From Diadema setosum (Eukaryota; Echinodermata; Echinoidea; Diadematoida; Diadematidae), in contig NC_092695.1 in the NCBI RefSeq assembly GCF_964275005.1, forward strand, positions 11,671,697 to 11,735,696: 64,000 nucleotides of DNA, given 5' to 3'. Below, piece after piece: positions 9,801 through 20,339 of the stretch; position 1 is the stretch's first letter; each line of letters begins with the position of its first letter. The position numbers and the translations under genes are program-made. Under the pieces are notes generated by a model. It saw only the letters and a program-made list of their open reading frames with translations. It had not been told where the DNA came from and did not search any database.

Positions 9801-12714
9801 GGAAATATGTCCACTGCATCGTATGCAATGTACAGTTGTACCTTAGGGTTTGTATACTTCTTGTATAGATAGAGTTATCAAAGGAACAGTACTGTGGAAT
9901 ATGCTGAAGTGCATTTTGGAGAAAAAGCTGTTGCAACATTGTCTGTTTTTTATCAGATGATCATTTTGATTATGCTTTTATTATTTTTATTGATATCTAT
10001 TTTTTGCTGCTGTTTTGTTTTTGGTTGTTTTGGGGATCACAATTTGTTTCGCACGATATTTTGTTTAAGCTTCATCACTCCAGTTATGATATAGCTGCTG
10101 AGTTCCAGGAATAAAATGATTTGGCAGTCCAGAATTGTTTTCCTATGCAAGCAAGCAAATGAGCACTCACATACTTGCATTTTTTCCTCAAAGAATTTGA
10201 TGCTGTCATGGATGCTCCAGCCCCGGGCCCAGAGGTCTTGCCAGTACCCACGGGCAAGCAGGCCCCATTCAGGAAGGAGGGTCCCTTTGAGTCCAAACCT
10301 GTCAGTCTTGTCGATACACACACTTGGTGAGACGAACACATATTTGCATTACTCTTTGGTCTCCAAAGTTTGCATGATAGTAATGTGATGGGAAAATTAT
10401 ATTACAGATATCGGTAAATGAAATTTCAAAGTGGTACCACATCCATGTCATATTAGGTACACCCTGTCTAACATTACTGCAAAACCAGAAACATTGGCAG
10501 CATGAAAATTTCGCAAAATGGAGCAGTCAGCCTTTTGAAACTTTCATGACTTGCCACCCATGATGGCGTACAGCATTGTACTGGCATTCAGTGCATTGTG
10601 TACATGGAAAAATTTGTGTGCATTTTACCTTCTTGAATTATAGCTGCTTTTGAAATTCACAATAGTTTTATGCGCATGAAAATTTTGGGTTTTACAGTAC
10701 ATTACAGATGGCTGAAATTTGAAATCTGAAAACTTTAGCATGCATTTCACTTTCTTGAATCATGGCTCCTTGCGAAATTCTCAAAAGGTTCATGCACACA
10801 AAATTTTTGGGTTTTACAGTACATTACAAATGACTGAAATTTGTAAGCAGTACCATGCACATTCGTGTCACACAGACAAACTCGGTCGTACATTAATATG
10901 TAAACAGCGTAGGGTCAGTTGAATGTGCTTACGTACTGATCAGCTAAGCAGATTTAACAGATGAAAGCTCCTTCCACTCAGTCATGCCATAGTTCCTAAT
11001 TATGACACAGTGTGTCGCTAAGAAGTGCAAAGCAGAATTGGAATCGCACCTGTCACCCAAGGGATGGGACTAGTGTTGCACAGGAAATTTACTAGCCGTA
11101 ACATGAGCAACTAAAGCAACTGTAAGGATTCCACAGCATGGCACATGTGTGAATGTAGTTTGAAAAGTCATAGAGATGTAAAATGATCAGTTATCTATTA
11201 ATGGATATTGTTTGCATATGTATTTGTATGGGTAAGTCCACATGCTTATTTTCAAAACTTTGCCAGTGTTGTACACTGTGTAGTTGTGCTACAAACACTC
11301 CCCATTAAAATAACAAAGCCACAGCATGATTTCTATTTCCACTTGGTGTCCAGCTGAATGTTAAAATAAGCCATTTCAACTGGTCTGTCTGGAATAGTTT
11401 TACCTTATTGTACCTCCGATGTTGCCAAAATGTAAGCAATTCCCTATTGAATTTTTGATGCATGAAAATTTTAACAAGAAACCGAAAAACATACTGGAAA
11501 TGAATTACATGTACAGCTTACTGCTAAAAGATTGAATGGTCTAACATGTGGATTGTCATTGGCATTGGTCTGTTTTACTAGGAAAACCAAGGACAACAGC
11601 TTCCCAACAGATCAGCAGTGGCGAGAGGTGCATAAACGGAAGAAGAAGAAAAAGACCTCAGTAAGTGTATGAATTCATGCATGCACTCGTGAGCAAATCC
11701 TCGATTTGCTGTGACAGTGCAATAATACAATATGTCTCAAATAGCCTGTCTAGCCCGTTAGTGTTGATGTCTGTGAGTTTCCTTTGGAAATGGCACAAAT
11801 CTCATGCTTGTACTGAGGTCACCATACATTACACAAGTGAAAGGGAGAAATCATTAGGAATAGATGTGTAAGCAAGCCAAAAATATAAGATTGAAAAAGA
11901 AGAGAGCACGACAAGTCAATGCAGATGTTACCTATGAAGTTGAAACAGATAAAACTGTATTATTTACATTCTAATGCTTCACTTTGCTGTATGTCTTGAA
12001 CAGTCCTTCTTGAATATGGACACTCAGGACAGGATTGGGGTCCAACGGGCCATCTACCAGGCCCGTGACTGGGATCGCCGGTCTCCTCCAGATTACATCA
12101 AGAGTCAGAAGTCCCTACGAAAACTTTCACAGACTCCAAGCTCTGATAAGGTGAGAAGATTTCTTGCATGCAGACTTTCCAGTTTAGGGGGAAGAGAAAT
12201 AGTGTAGTATAACAAAGTTCCAGGTTTTGTAATATATTTACCAATTGATATATAGCACTTAGGACAATTTGATTAGCATGGATTGAATGGAGTGAATCTT
12301 CTCCTACAAGGTACTCTACTACTTGATTTGCAGATGTCTCGACTCCAGCCATTGCCGAAGCAGCTGCCCCAGCTTTCACAGCAGCAGAGGATGTCTCCAC
12401 CAACGCACGGTGATGACACAGACCTCCCCAGTCCCTCCGGCCTGTGGCATGCCCACTCCCACCAGCCCCTCCATCACCATCACCAGTCCCACCACCAGCA
12501 GCACCCTCACCACCGCCACTCCAAGTCAGACCCAGAGCAGCGGCAGGACGTCTTCGCCACCCACGCACCCCTGAGGCCCATCACCCCGGGCAACGCGCTG
12601 GAGTCTCACCCAACGGACTCGGCAGGTCTTCCTTCGTACAGCCAGGCGATCCGCGGATCAAGACCAGGCACTTGTGCATCAGACGTTAAAGTTGTCAAGG
12701 AGACAGCAATATAG
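204..12714 (+). CDS. CDKL5: CDKL5-type serine/threonine kinase, 3' part of gene (12 exons)
   Basis: Exons at 204-268, 773-832, 4140-4230, 4976-5165, 5774-5854, 6398-6564, 7290-8523, 9317-9503, 10194-10326, 11582-11660, 12004-12150 and 12334-12714 join in frame, giving about 937 residues to a TAG stop. The first visible residues lie just before the HRD catalytic loop ([12 protein letters not shown]). They are followed by DFG (LCDFGFARN), the activation loop [19 protein letters not shown], the CMGC-lobe stretch [16 protein letters not shown], and the lobe end [15 protein letters not shown]. This order and wording match CDKL5 more closely than other CDKL kinases. After the kinase comes a long low-complexity tail with a basic KRKKKKK cluster and a conserved SLRKL motif, both also found in vertebrate CDKL5 tails. 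The ATP-binding N-lobe is outside the window. In vertebrates CDKL5 phosphorylates microtubule-associated substrates and acts in cilia and neurons; the role here is inferred by homology. The intron at 833-4139 carries a large satellite array. Confidence 0.93.
773..832 (+). CDS. CDKL5: CDKL5 exon: catalytic loop to DFG
   Basis: The acceptor is a CT-rich tract ending CCCCAACAG and the donor is TTTTG|GTAAGT. The exon encodes [20 protein letters not shown], with the DFG Gly split by the next intron. It holds the catalytic Asp, the Mg-binding Asn (PEN) and the DFG Asp. Confidence 0.93.
833..4139 (+). other. CDKL5 intron housing the compound satellite
   Basis: A 3.3-kb intron between the DFG and activation-loop exons. 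About 70% is the satellite at 1228-3515; the rest (833-1227, 3516-4139) is unique AT-rich sequence with no recognisable feature. Confidence 0.85.
1228..3515 (+). repeat. Compound satellite: 11 units with nested (CTA)n arrays
   Basis: Each unit has a conserved ~110-bp core (GATTGTGGTGATGATGATTA ... TCATCTACATCATCATCTTC) followed by (CTA)n, a CGTA or TGTA switch, a second (CTA)n, and usually TTACTAACAATG. Cores begin near 1245, 1433, 1652, 1877, 2048, 2235, 2513, 2751, 2985, 3206 and 3375. Unit length varies from about 170 to 280 bp, almost entirely by the number of triplets. The array lies wholly within one CDKL5 intron. Confidence 0.95.
4140..4230 (+). CDS. CDKL5: CDKL5 exon: activation loop
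   Basis: The acceptor is TTTTCAG and the donor is TTGGG|GTAAGT. It encodes [20 protein letters not shown] followed by [11 protein letters not shown]. The TxY activation motif reads TDY where vertebrate CDKL5 has TEY. Confidence 0.94.
4976..5165 (+). CDS. CDKL5: CDKL5 exon: kinase C-lobe
   Basis: It encodes [20 protein letters not shown] and on to [14 protein letters not shown]. The acceptor is TGTTCTAG and the donor is CAAG|GTACAT. The APYGK of vertebrate CDKL5 reads CAYGK here. Conserved CMGC residues [13 protein letters not shown] and [10 protein letters not shown] are intact. Confidence 0.94.
5774..5854 (+). CDS. CDKL5: CDKL5 exon: kinase C-lobe, 27 codons
   Basis: A phase 0/0 exon encoding [20 protein letters not shown] then VMLDFLS. 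The acceptor is CTCCCCCAG and the donor is GTCT|GTGAGT. It aligns with the LERRY..ILNSVLLDL segment of CDKL5. Confidence 0.9.
6398..6564 (+). CDS. CDKL5: CDKL5 exon: end of kinase domain
   Basis: It encodes [20 protein letters not shown] and on to QQDVPAR. The donor CAAG|GTTCAG is weaker than its neighbours, but the phase (2) matches the next exon exactly. The kinase fold ends here and the low-complexity tail begins. Confidence 0.9.
6778..6836. repeat. (CTAT)n microsatellite
   Basis: About 14 copies of CTAT, uninterrupted, in the CDKL5 intron between the kinase-end exon and the large tail exon. Confidence 0.95.
6917..7064. mobile_element. MITE with GGGGCCYGTTTCATAAA inverted ends
   Basis: About 36-bp terminal inverted repeats at 6917-6953 and 7028-7064 (GGGGCCTGTTTCATAAAACT and its near-exact complement) enclose about 75 bp. 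No coding capacity. The ends resemble those of the element at 59987-60145. Confidence 0.85.
7290..8523 (+). CDS. CDKL5: CDKL5 large exon: disordered tail
   Basis: A 1,234-bp exon encoding about 411 residues rich in Ser, Lys, Asp, Gln and His with no recognisable domain. It opens [16 protein letters not shown] and ends MDMEGR before GTAAGT. It corresponds in position to the long, poorly conserved C-terminal tail of CDKL5, which vertebrates also encode with one large exon. Confidence 0.9.
9317..9503 (+). CDS. CDKL5: CDKL5 tail exon
   Basis: The acceptor is AATCCCACAG and the donor is ATAG|GTAATC. It encodes [20 protein letters not shown] and on to [11 protein letters not shown], hydrophilic with a short APPPAS proline run. 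Phases (0 in, 1 out) fit both neighbours. Confidence 0.83.
10194..10326 (+). CDS. CDKL5: CDKL5 tail exon
   Basis: The acceptor is TTTTTTCCTCAAAG and the donor is ACTTG|GTGAGA. It encodes [20 protein letters not shown] and on to SLVDTHTW. Its phases (1 in, 2 out) match both neighbours. Confidence 0.83.
10618..10845 (+). repeat. Two-copy tandem duplication, ~122-bp period
   Basis: The segment containing TTTTGGGTTTTACAGTACAT near 10683 recurs near 10805 with flanking similarity (CTTCTTGAAT, GCTGAAATTTG). The copies are diverged, and the second lies in the same CDKL5 intron. Confidence 0.7.
11582..11660 (+). CDS. CDKL5: CDKL5 tail exon with lysine cluster
   Basis: It encodes [20 protein letters not shown] followed by KKKKTS. 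The poly-Lys run matches the MKKKKKKSQ segment of the vertebrate CDKL5 tail and could serve as a nuclear-localisation or basic docking segment (inference). Confidence 0.88.
12004..12150 (+). CDS. CDKL5: CDKL5 tail exon with SLRKL motif
   Basis: A 49-codon phase 0/0 exon encoding [20 protein letters not shown] and on to [16 protein letters not shown]. The KSLRKL motif is shared with the vertebrate CDKL5 tail. The acceptor is TTGAACAG and the donor is TAAG|GTGAGA. Confidence 0.88.
12334..12714 (+). CDS. CDKL5: CDKL5 last coding exon
   Basis: It encodes 126 residues and TAG at 12712-12714. The segment contains a Gln-rich start, a histidine-rich stretch ([16 protein letters not shown], encoded near 12472-12516) and the C-terminus VKVVKETAI. 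The acceptor is TTGATTTGCAG. Confidence 0.87.
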   Translation: MSRLQPLPKQLPQLSQQQRMSPPTHGDDTDLPSPSGLWHAHSHQPLHHHHQSHHQQHPHHRHSKSDPEQRQDVFATHAPLRPITPGNALESHPTDSAGLPSYSQAIRGSRPGTCASDVKVVKETAI

Positions 12715-13632
12715 ATGCTCATACATCTCATGAGTCAACGAGTGTTGAATAATCCAGATGTATTTTATTTCATGCTTTTATAAAGATTGCATATAGAACT
12801 ATATTTTGACTGAGGACATCAGAGTATGCATTCTCTTGTGTCCTTGTAAAGTTCAAGATGACTGTGTCAGCACTGTCCTTGCTGTTGTATAGTCTCTGTG
12901 TTGTCGGGTATTCTAGTGCATGAAACTAAACAGTGCTAAAAATCTTCATTCCATATATATTTTTGTGTGTGCTATAGGCTCTCAAAGAGACTTGGATTAC
13001 ATCAAGCAAATATAAACTACTTTTAAGGGTAGTTGTGGAGTAGCTTTTGTCATGTACCATGAAACAGGAGGTTAATGTTGTCGAGGATGTCATATATTTT
13101 TGATTGATGATTGCCTGTCAAATTATAAGGTTGCTTCTGAACAATAATAGATGTGTAAGAATTCATCTATTTTTTGTTTTTGTGACTGTGGTATGGTTAA
13201 GCTCGACTCATTATACCCACCTTGCCCTTATCCCTTTTGGTTCAGGATGATAAATTCATAATATTCAGTATTACCTGGTACATAACCCCTTCTACCTATA
13301 GCTTCTTGACAAGATGTATTCAAGACGCTCAGTATTGTGTACAAGCCTATGTTCACCAACACTCAATATATTTTGTCTATATTACATACATTAGGCTATA
13401 GGCCTTTGACAGACCATGAGGCACAGCTCATGATATCTTAGTGATAGATTCAGTCCATTCACTGCCTTTTTGCTACCACCTTGCAAGTATAGAAGGAACA
13501 CTACTGTCTGACTTGGTTGTTCTGTGGTTTATCACTGGAGTAGAGTTTTTTCCTGTGTCATTTGTGCAAGCATCAGTGATGATATTCACTGTTCAAAGCT
13601 ATTTGAGAAGAAGAAGAAGAAGAAAAGAAAAA

Positions 13633-13812
13633 AATAAACAACCTCTCCAGAAATGTGTAATCAGGCAACATATTATAGCTCTATCTAGTGATATTCGGAT
13701 TGTGACATAGACTCTTTGGAATATCTAGAATATACGGCAATTCACGAAGGTTGATGAGACAGCAGTGGAAATGTTAGCCTGAAATGTGAGTAGCTCTGTT
13801 TTTATTAATAAA
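13633..13812 (+). promoter_or_regulatory. Candidate poly(A) signals of the CDKL5 gene
   Basis: AATAAA hexamers occur at 13633-13638 and 13807-13812, the first two downstream of the stop. Without transcript data it cannot be told which, if either, is used; a third lies near 14618. Confidence 0.25.
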
Positions 13813-14804
13813 TAACATAGATGGGAATATTCTTTAAAGGTGCACTATCACATCAATTACAGTGTGTATCATTGGAAAGGTAAAGGACTGAAATACACTT
13901 ATAGTTAAAACCGTACACAGCTTGACTTGGCAGTAGGCTGCCATGTATATAGTGACTATACGATATAATAGCTGTAGTTAACCGATGGTAACATTCAATT
14001 TGTGACTTTCTTGTTAGGTGTAGATCTAAACCTGCATATGAAATATTTCATTATAACTTACAGAAATATATATATATACCTCAAGTACACAGAGACTATG
14101 AAAGAAAGTAAAGATTGTATCCATTTGTCTTTGCCAAACTGAAGAGCAGTTTGGCCAGAAGTGTTATAAAATGCTTGTCTATGAGTTGCCATGTAGTTTC
14201 CAGATTTTATGGGAAATGTGAAACATTGTAATGAAGGGCCAAAACAAGGATTAATGTGTGAAAACTTGGTGAGATGCCTTGAAGTGAGTTTTGAGCAATG
14301 GTAGATCAAGTTATTTGTTTTTCTTATTCGTGTGTTCTATATACACTTGTATATTCCATTCTAAGTAAGCCGTTCAGAAGGCAGGTTTATATTCTAAGTT
14401 ATTCATTGCAGCTAAAGGTTAGCCAGGTGTGGAGGTCTGAATAGAAGTGTAACTTATCCGAGTCCGTGCCAGAGAAAACGTTGTATTCACAATATTCCGT
14501 CCTAATTTTTGTGTGCGTGTGTTTCTCAGAGTTTTTTGTATTCATACACATGAAGTTTTTTAAGGGTAGTTTTTGTAAAGGTTTTGCCAGAGTAACCGGA
14601 AAGTTGTATTTTCTACAAAAATAAATCACTTCAGCTTTAATAGCTGGCATATACCAGCAAACTCAATCAAAAGTAAATGTTGTGAATGTGACTTGATGTT
14701 TGACAAATCTTCATTATGCATTCGACAGTGGGTGGACATTACGTTGAGCCTTCACTCTAGATTTCTTGGCTACTGTATTGGAAAAGCCTATTCTAGACAG
14801 ACAG

Positions 14805-14895
14805 ACAGACAGACATATGTACACACACCCATCCACATACCAACTCACACACACACACACACAGACACATACACATACACACTTACACAGACACA
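14805..14895. repeat. (CAGA)/(CA)n microsatellite
   Basis: A short CAGA run followed by an interrupted CA array (ACACACACACACACAC), intergenic, downstream of CDKL5. Confidence 0.9.
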
Positions 14896-15961
14896 CAAGC
14901 ATGTGATTAGTATTCGCAGTAGCAAATATTGATGGCTAACTGGAAGAGGTTTGAAACGCTCAACATCTCAAGACCTTGAAATGTCAGGGGTAAATTTACT
15001 GCATGATATAGCTTTTAAGTGAGGAGAACTATGTGCCTGTTATAGATTAGTTTTGTAGTACTTGTTTGATTAGCTTGTGAAGGAGGTGCTTAGCAACTTC
15101 ATGAATTAGTTATTTTGTAGATGTTTTTATTCGTTTCTGTTCTCCTAGAACTGGATCAAATGTGATTTTTCATCTGTTTTGTTTCATAGTGCATTGTAGC
15201 CTGATTCTTGAAACCTCCTACCCTGTGGGTATTTTCTTCCTTTTATTATCCAATGTAGCCATTGTCATTTCTGATGCACATGTCAATTATATTCACAGGG
15301 AATTAATGGACTGAGAGATTAAAGTTTAATCACCATATGACTGGCGTTTAAGGTCAGAGATATCGATGAATGAATGAATGTACTTGCGTGTTTTTTGCCT
15401 TGTGTTTGCGCTGTGAGAGATGTTGTAGCCACAGAATGGGATGAACTAGAATGTATGGGAGTGCCCTTTGCTTGTCTTGAGAATGCAGCCTCTGGAAAAG
15501 ATGCCAACTGTTCTTTATATCGTTTTTTGTTTTTTTCTTGCAGCATTTTGTACTTTTTTGGCCAAAATACTGTAGGTTTCATGGAAAATACTTCTTTTCC
15601 CAAACTGTATGACTGCACATGTCTTTTGCAGGGAGAGCAGAAATACTGTTTTTCCACCAAAAATATGATTTTCAGCCCTCCGAACACTGCAATGCTGTTT
15701 ACAAGCTTGACTCTGGGTGTCATGTGCTGCACTTACAACATGTGTAGGACGTGTATGTGAAAGGGTTTGAAGCTCCCATCTTGCATTTATAAGCAGTCAC
15801 ATTTGAATTGACGTCAGACCTTCTGTTAACCATCATAAACCATCATAATATGACAGTATCTTGCAGTAATGTCCCCTGCTGGAATTGACACTTGCTAGGT
15901 ATGAATATCTGTTACCTTTGACATGGACCTTTTACCTTTCAACTCTACGATTTCATGCAAA

Positions 15962-16160
15962 TACTGTACGAGCTGAAATTTTCGCATACAGATATTTTCG
16001 CGAATTGCTACTTGGAGGACATTTTCGCGTGTTGTTAATTTTGCGGTTGCGAGGGTCTAACTGAACTTAGTTATTCGCGCGTTGATATTTTTGTGGTTCA
16101 AAGGCGATTTGTGAAATTCGCGAAAATAAAACCACTGTGAAAATTTCAGCTCGTATAGTA
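15962..16160. mobile_element. TTTCGCG-type palindromic MITE
   Basis: The ends TACTGTACGAGCTGAAATTT and the complement of AAATTTCAGCTCGTATAGTA form terminal inverted repeats. The interior is rich in TTTTCGCG and its complement. Non-coding. Confidence 0.85.
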
Positions 16161-16375
16161 TTTGTCTGCATATGTGATGATGATGATGAAACAGCATTTA
16201 TATAGCATCATTTATCTGTAGAAATGTTCAAAGGTGCCATCCTGGCAACTAAATTGTGCTTTCATTGGACATGATTTCTAGCTGAAGTTATGGCTGTTAA
16301 ATGACTTGAGTAGCTAAATTAAGGTTAGCATTGGTTTTATTATTGAAGGAATTTGGGCCAGTATCCAGGGGCGGA

Positions 16376-17399
16376 TACAGGAATTCCGTAAAGAGGGGGC
16401 GCCTTAAATATAAAATTAAAGTGAAAACAAAGTTCTTGTAAGGGCCTGAGAACCCGTCTGGCACCATTTCATATTTGCTTGCAATATATCGAAAGAGTCT
16501 ACAAAGAAACTTACCTGGCTGACGCGGTTTGCCGGAGTGATGAGTCGTTTTGGAGTATTTTGAGAAAAATAATAAAAGTCGGTAGACCGACTTTTATTCC
16601 AGAAGGCTCCAGACTAACTCGGTCTCAGGGAAAACTCAACCCTATTTCAGACAATTTACACACAGTTGGTGATCGCCATGTTCATCAGTACTCTGTACTA
16701 CGGGTACCAAATGAGGCCTTGATGAGCAGACGGGAAAGTGCGTGCTAATCCTGTACAAAACAAATGGACAGCGCACGGTCCTCAAGCCTATATAGTATAC
16801 GCACATCACCTCAGTTGCTGAGACGCGCGGTCTTTGAAGTTTTTGTTGTTGTTTATCAAGTGTCTTTGATTGTTTTTAGAGGTGCTTGAGAGGCGCACAC
16901 TAATTTTGCATGCGCGCCAAAGAGGTTTTTGATGCGCGCGTTATAACAACTCGGACCATTACTGCGAGTAGCCAGAACGCTACAATGTAGTTTATACAGG
17001 CTGCTCCCATATGCATAGTACAACGCTGTACAATCCAGAGGGACAATCAATACAACTCATCCCGCCGTCAAGCAAAGCGAGGCCGAGTTATCCCCGAGTC
17101 CTGACCCCGTTCGGGTAAGTTCTGAGACTGAACGTTTTTGGTTAATATTTCCCATTTTCGTCGTTACCCATCGAATATCTTGTTATTACAGCGCTATTCC
17201 GCACATTTCCTAGGCATACGTGCACATTTTGGAGCAAAATTTGACAACTTTTGCAGGCGTACCAGAACTTTGTTTGGGCTTTAAAGGGGGGTGCACGCAC
17301 CCCTCCCCATTATTTTCTTTTTATTTCTTTTGTTTTAAGGAAAAAATTAAAGGGGGGGGGGGGGGGCTCCCGGTACACTCCCACTGGATCCGTCACCGA
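16376..17399. mobile_element. ~1-kb non-coding element with GCGGATNCAG-like ends
   Basis: The left end CAGGGGCGGATACAGGAATT is mirrored at the right by the complement of CACTGGATCCGTCACCGAG. A G-rich segment adjoins each end (GAGGGGGCGCC, and a G16 run at 17352). The two ends are only imperfectly complementary. The ORF at 16479-16748 inside shows no transposase features. Confidence 0.55.
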
Positions 17400-18595
17400 G
17401 TATCTAATGAGTACATGTCCATCTCATACCTTAGCCCAGTATCAAACCATGCTAACATAATCCTAAAAGAGATCTGGGATGTACATACACACGAGAGAGA
17501 TCGTGCCTCTCGAGCCCTTCAGGGCAGAGCAGAGACAAAAGTAAGAATGACAAATTAGATAACAGGTTGACAAGGAAGGGACAAGCTGAAGCAAATTTAT
17601 GAAATGTTAGATTCCAATCCAATAACTGCTCCAATTTATTTCTCTTCCACTCATTGATCAGTTGCCAGCTCCACAATTTGCAATACACTGTAGTTACAGT
17701 TTGAAGTGGGTAATGGGCAGCCAGGATTCAGATATTTAACATTCTGCAATCGAGTTAACATTGAAACTGCATTAACAAGATTGGAACATTCTGATATAAT
17801 GTCTGATTTGCAAAGTAGTCATAGAAATAGGTCTGACTTTTGTGGCTGCCATGCACTCCTTAGCATATGACCAGAGCTTTTTTTCTTAGCAGTTGTCCCT
17901 TTTATGTCTACATGACTGCCTTTTATTTTTTTTTAAGGCATATATTAGAAACTTTTTTATCTTAATTTCAGATTATATGACAGTCATGAATTGATTCTGT
18001 ACACAAGGTGAAAAAAAAAAATAACTGGCTGCAGAATGACATGCAGAAGTGTGATTAAGTGACAAGAGAATGGTTTTCTTTTGCGCATTCTGGGAGACGG
18101 GTCATTACTGTCACTTTGCCACCTACATTGATGAGAAAAGCTAAAAGGGTTATCTAGAGAAATTAGATAAGAATTAGAAGAACATGGACAGGTCGATGAT
18201 TAGAAAGCCATCTATGAGTAGTCATACTCAACCCAACAAAACATCCCTTTGGCATTGCCTGAAGATATTTATTTAACCACCCCAGTCACAGAGATTAATC
18301 CTGGACGTCAAAGTCCACATTCCTAAATAGGCTCACTCATCCAGACAACAAATTTGAATAATCTTAAAATTTTGCCTCAATATTGACTCCTGAGAAGTTG
18401 GCTAACAACTGAAATTTGCCAAATATTTCCCCTGCTTTTTTTTCACCAATGAAAGAGTAATATGCAATGCTATTGCAAAACTGCATATTAATGCTTCATT
18501 GAAGTGTTTACTTTCAGAACTAACCTTGCTCAAAATATGGACTTATGGATAGGTTTACTCTTATATGCTCTGTGTAATCTTGGTGTTGTACATAC

Positions 18596-18620
18596 AAAAA
18601 AAAAAAAAAAAAAAAAAAAA
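18596..18620. repeat. Poly(A) run
   Basis: About 24 consecutive A, intergenic. No retroposed gene sequence is recognisable immediately upstream. Confidence 0.8.
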
Positions 18621-18935
18621 TCATTACTTTTGACTTCTCTCAAATGTTTGGGCCCAGAGAGAACTTACTTGCTGAGGAAGACATGCAAAAACACATCATT
18701 CTTACCACATACCAAGAACACGTCAGATGATTTTTTTTTTTTTTCCTCAGGAGATAAATGAAACTTGAAGAATTTCTGTGCACAAACTGAATGGAGTTGC
18801 TCAACACCTAAATCACACACAGTAGTCCATTTGTCTCACTCTCTAAACTTGTATAGCTCATAACTTTTTTTGTGTGTGTGTCTGATTGTTTTCACAAATC
18901 TGCTTATCTGATCTTTGTTTACATACAAAGCAACA

Positions 18936-19324
18936 TTAAAGGGATGGTATAGTATTGGTAGAGATAAGAATTGAGCTTTGAACTTTTTTGCAAGACTACC
19001 AAGAAACCACTTAAAAAGTCGTACAGAACATACCATTCTAAGTGGAATTCAAAGTTTATTTGATGAAAATCGGTTTTGGAATAGTCGAGACATCCAGAAA
19101 CAAAGTAGAACAAAGCGATCGTAATAAAAAGTGGGTCCCACCTATTATTAGGATCGCTTTTTGGATATCTCAGCCATTTCAAAATCAATTTTCATCAAAT
19201 AAACATTGAGTCTCTCTTGGAATTACATGTTCTTTCATATTTCGTAAAAGGTTTTGCATTATCTCACCAAAAAATGTTAGAAACCTGAAGTTAGGTCTCA
19301 ACCAAAACTATATGATACCTTTAA
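18936..19324. mobile_element. Foldback MITE family A, copy 1
   Basis: Ends TTAAAGGGATGGTATAGT and the complement of ACTATATGATACCTTTAA. The arms continue inward (GATGAAAATCGGTTTTGGAA against CATTTCAAAATCAATTTTCATC) to a centre near 19125 (GTGGGTCCCAC). Almost the whole 389 bp can fold on itself. Copies 2 and 3 are at 25375 and 28683. Confidence 0.9.
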
Positions 19325-20176
19325 CATCAGGATGGAATTTCCCTATACTGTAACTGATAATACTGCACAGTCTCTATTATGATGGTAACAGGTTTTATAA
19401 TATTCATTTGGGGCAAAGATACCAGAAGATGTGGTATCATGCAGAAAAGTGATAGGTGCAAGCTATACTATGAAAAGAAACGACAGAAGCAGCAAACAAA
19501 ATCTTCCACTCTGACTTTGATTTAAAAGAGCCATATGTATTTGTAAGCCAACCTGACACATCAAAACATACACATGTAGCATGTACATACATTCATTGCT
19601 GTTTCTACTTTTCTCCTCTATACATTCTCTATCCTCTGAGTTGTACATAAAACATACATGAGCATGCTTCCAAAATGAACTGCAGATTCTCATCTGTGGG
19701 GTTCACATGGCGAACCATCACAAAAATTGATGATATGATACCACACATGCACAGGTGAATCCCCTCTTCATAATGCATTCAGCACAGTACTTCAATTTCT
19801 TCCTTTGCTTTATATGTATCATGATTTCAAAATCCGAGTTAAGCGGAAGAATAAATGGTAGGAATCCGGCCACAGATTTTTGCAGCACACGGAATCATAC
19901 GAAAAATTGTCAGTCATACTAAAGTTCACTAGATACACTTTGTTGTCCCATCGAATGAAAGCAGTCAATTTCTCAGTTTATTGTTTTGTTAGTTAAAACC
20001 ATTGCTGCATTAACCCACTTTGTAGGTGGAACTTAGGGACAGTGTGTACAATGCTATGGGTTTTTGTGTGTCAATCAGACCTCAAAGTAGACACGGAGTT
20101 CAAGCCTTCACACACCTAAATCTCAGTACGTGGCAGTCAGTACATGGAGTGTCTTACTCATTGAACTCTATTGAAC

Positions 20177-20339
20177 TACTGTATATGCCATTAGCAAGTC
20201 TAAATTCTGGCAATCTTGGATTATGTATTGTATTGGGATCAGAGTCATTATTTTTGCATGTCTTTAATTTCATGAATAGCACCAGACTCGCGAAATTTGC
20301 GAAAATAAAAACCTTGCGAAATATTCGGCGTAAACAGTA
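20177..20339. mobile_element. TTTCGCG-type MITE (degenerate left half)
   Basis: The left end is TACTGTATATGCC; the right part is GACTCGCGAAATTTGCGAAA ... ATTCGGCGTAAACAGTA. The right half is nearly identical to that of the copy ending at 45761. Confidence 0.8.

Noticed and set aside
12098..12568. 156-codon Gly/Ala-rich frame on the - strand
   Set aside because: Antisense shadow of the last CDKL5 exons, which have correct splice phases and family similarity.
13441..13710. 89-codon frame downstream of CDKL5
   Set aside because: Low-complexity end, no splice signals or homology; probably within the CDKL5 3' UTR or intergenic.
16479..16748. 89-codon frame in the 1-kb element
   Set aside because: No transposase or other domain features and no splice context; most likely chance.
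18596..18620. Poly(A) run as the end of a processed pseudogene
   Set aside because: No gene-like sequence upstream of the A run and no matching target duplication was seen.
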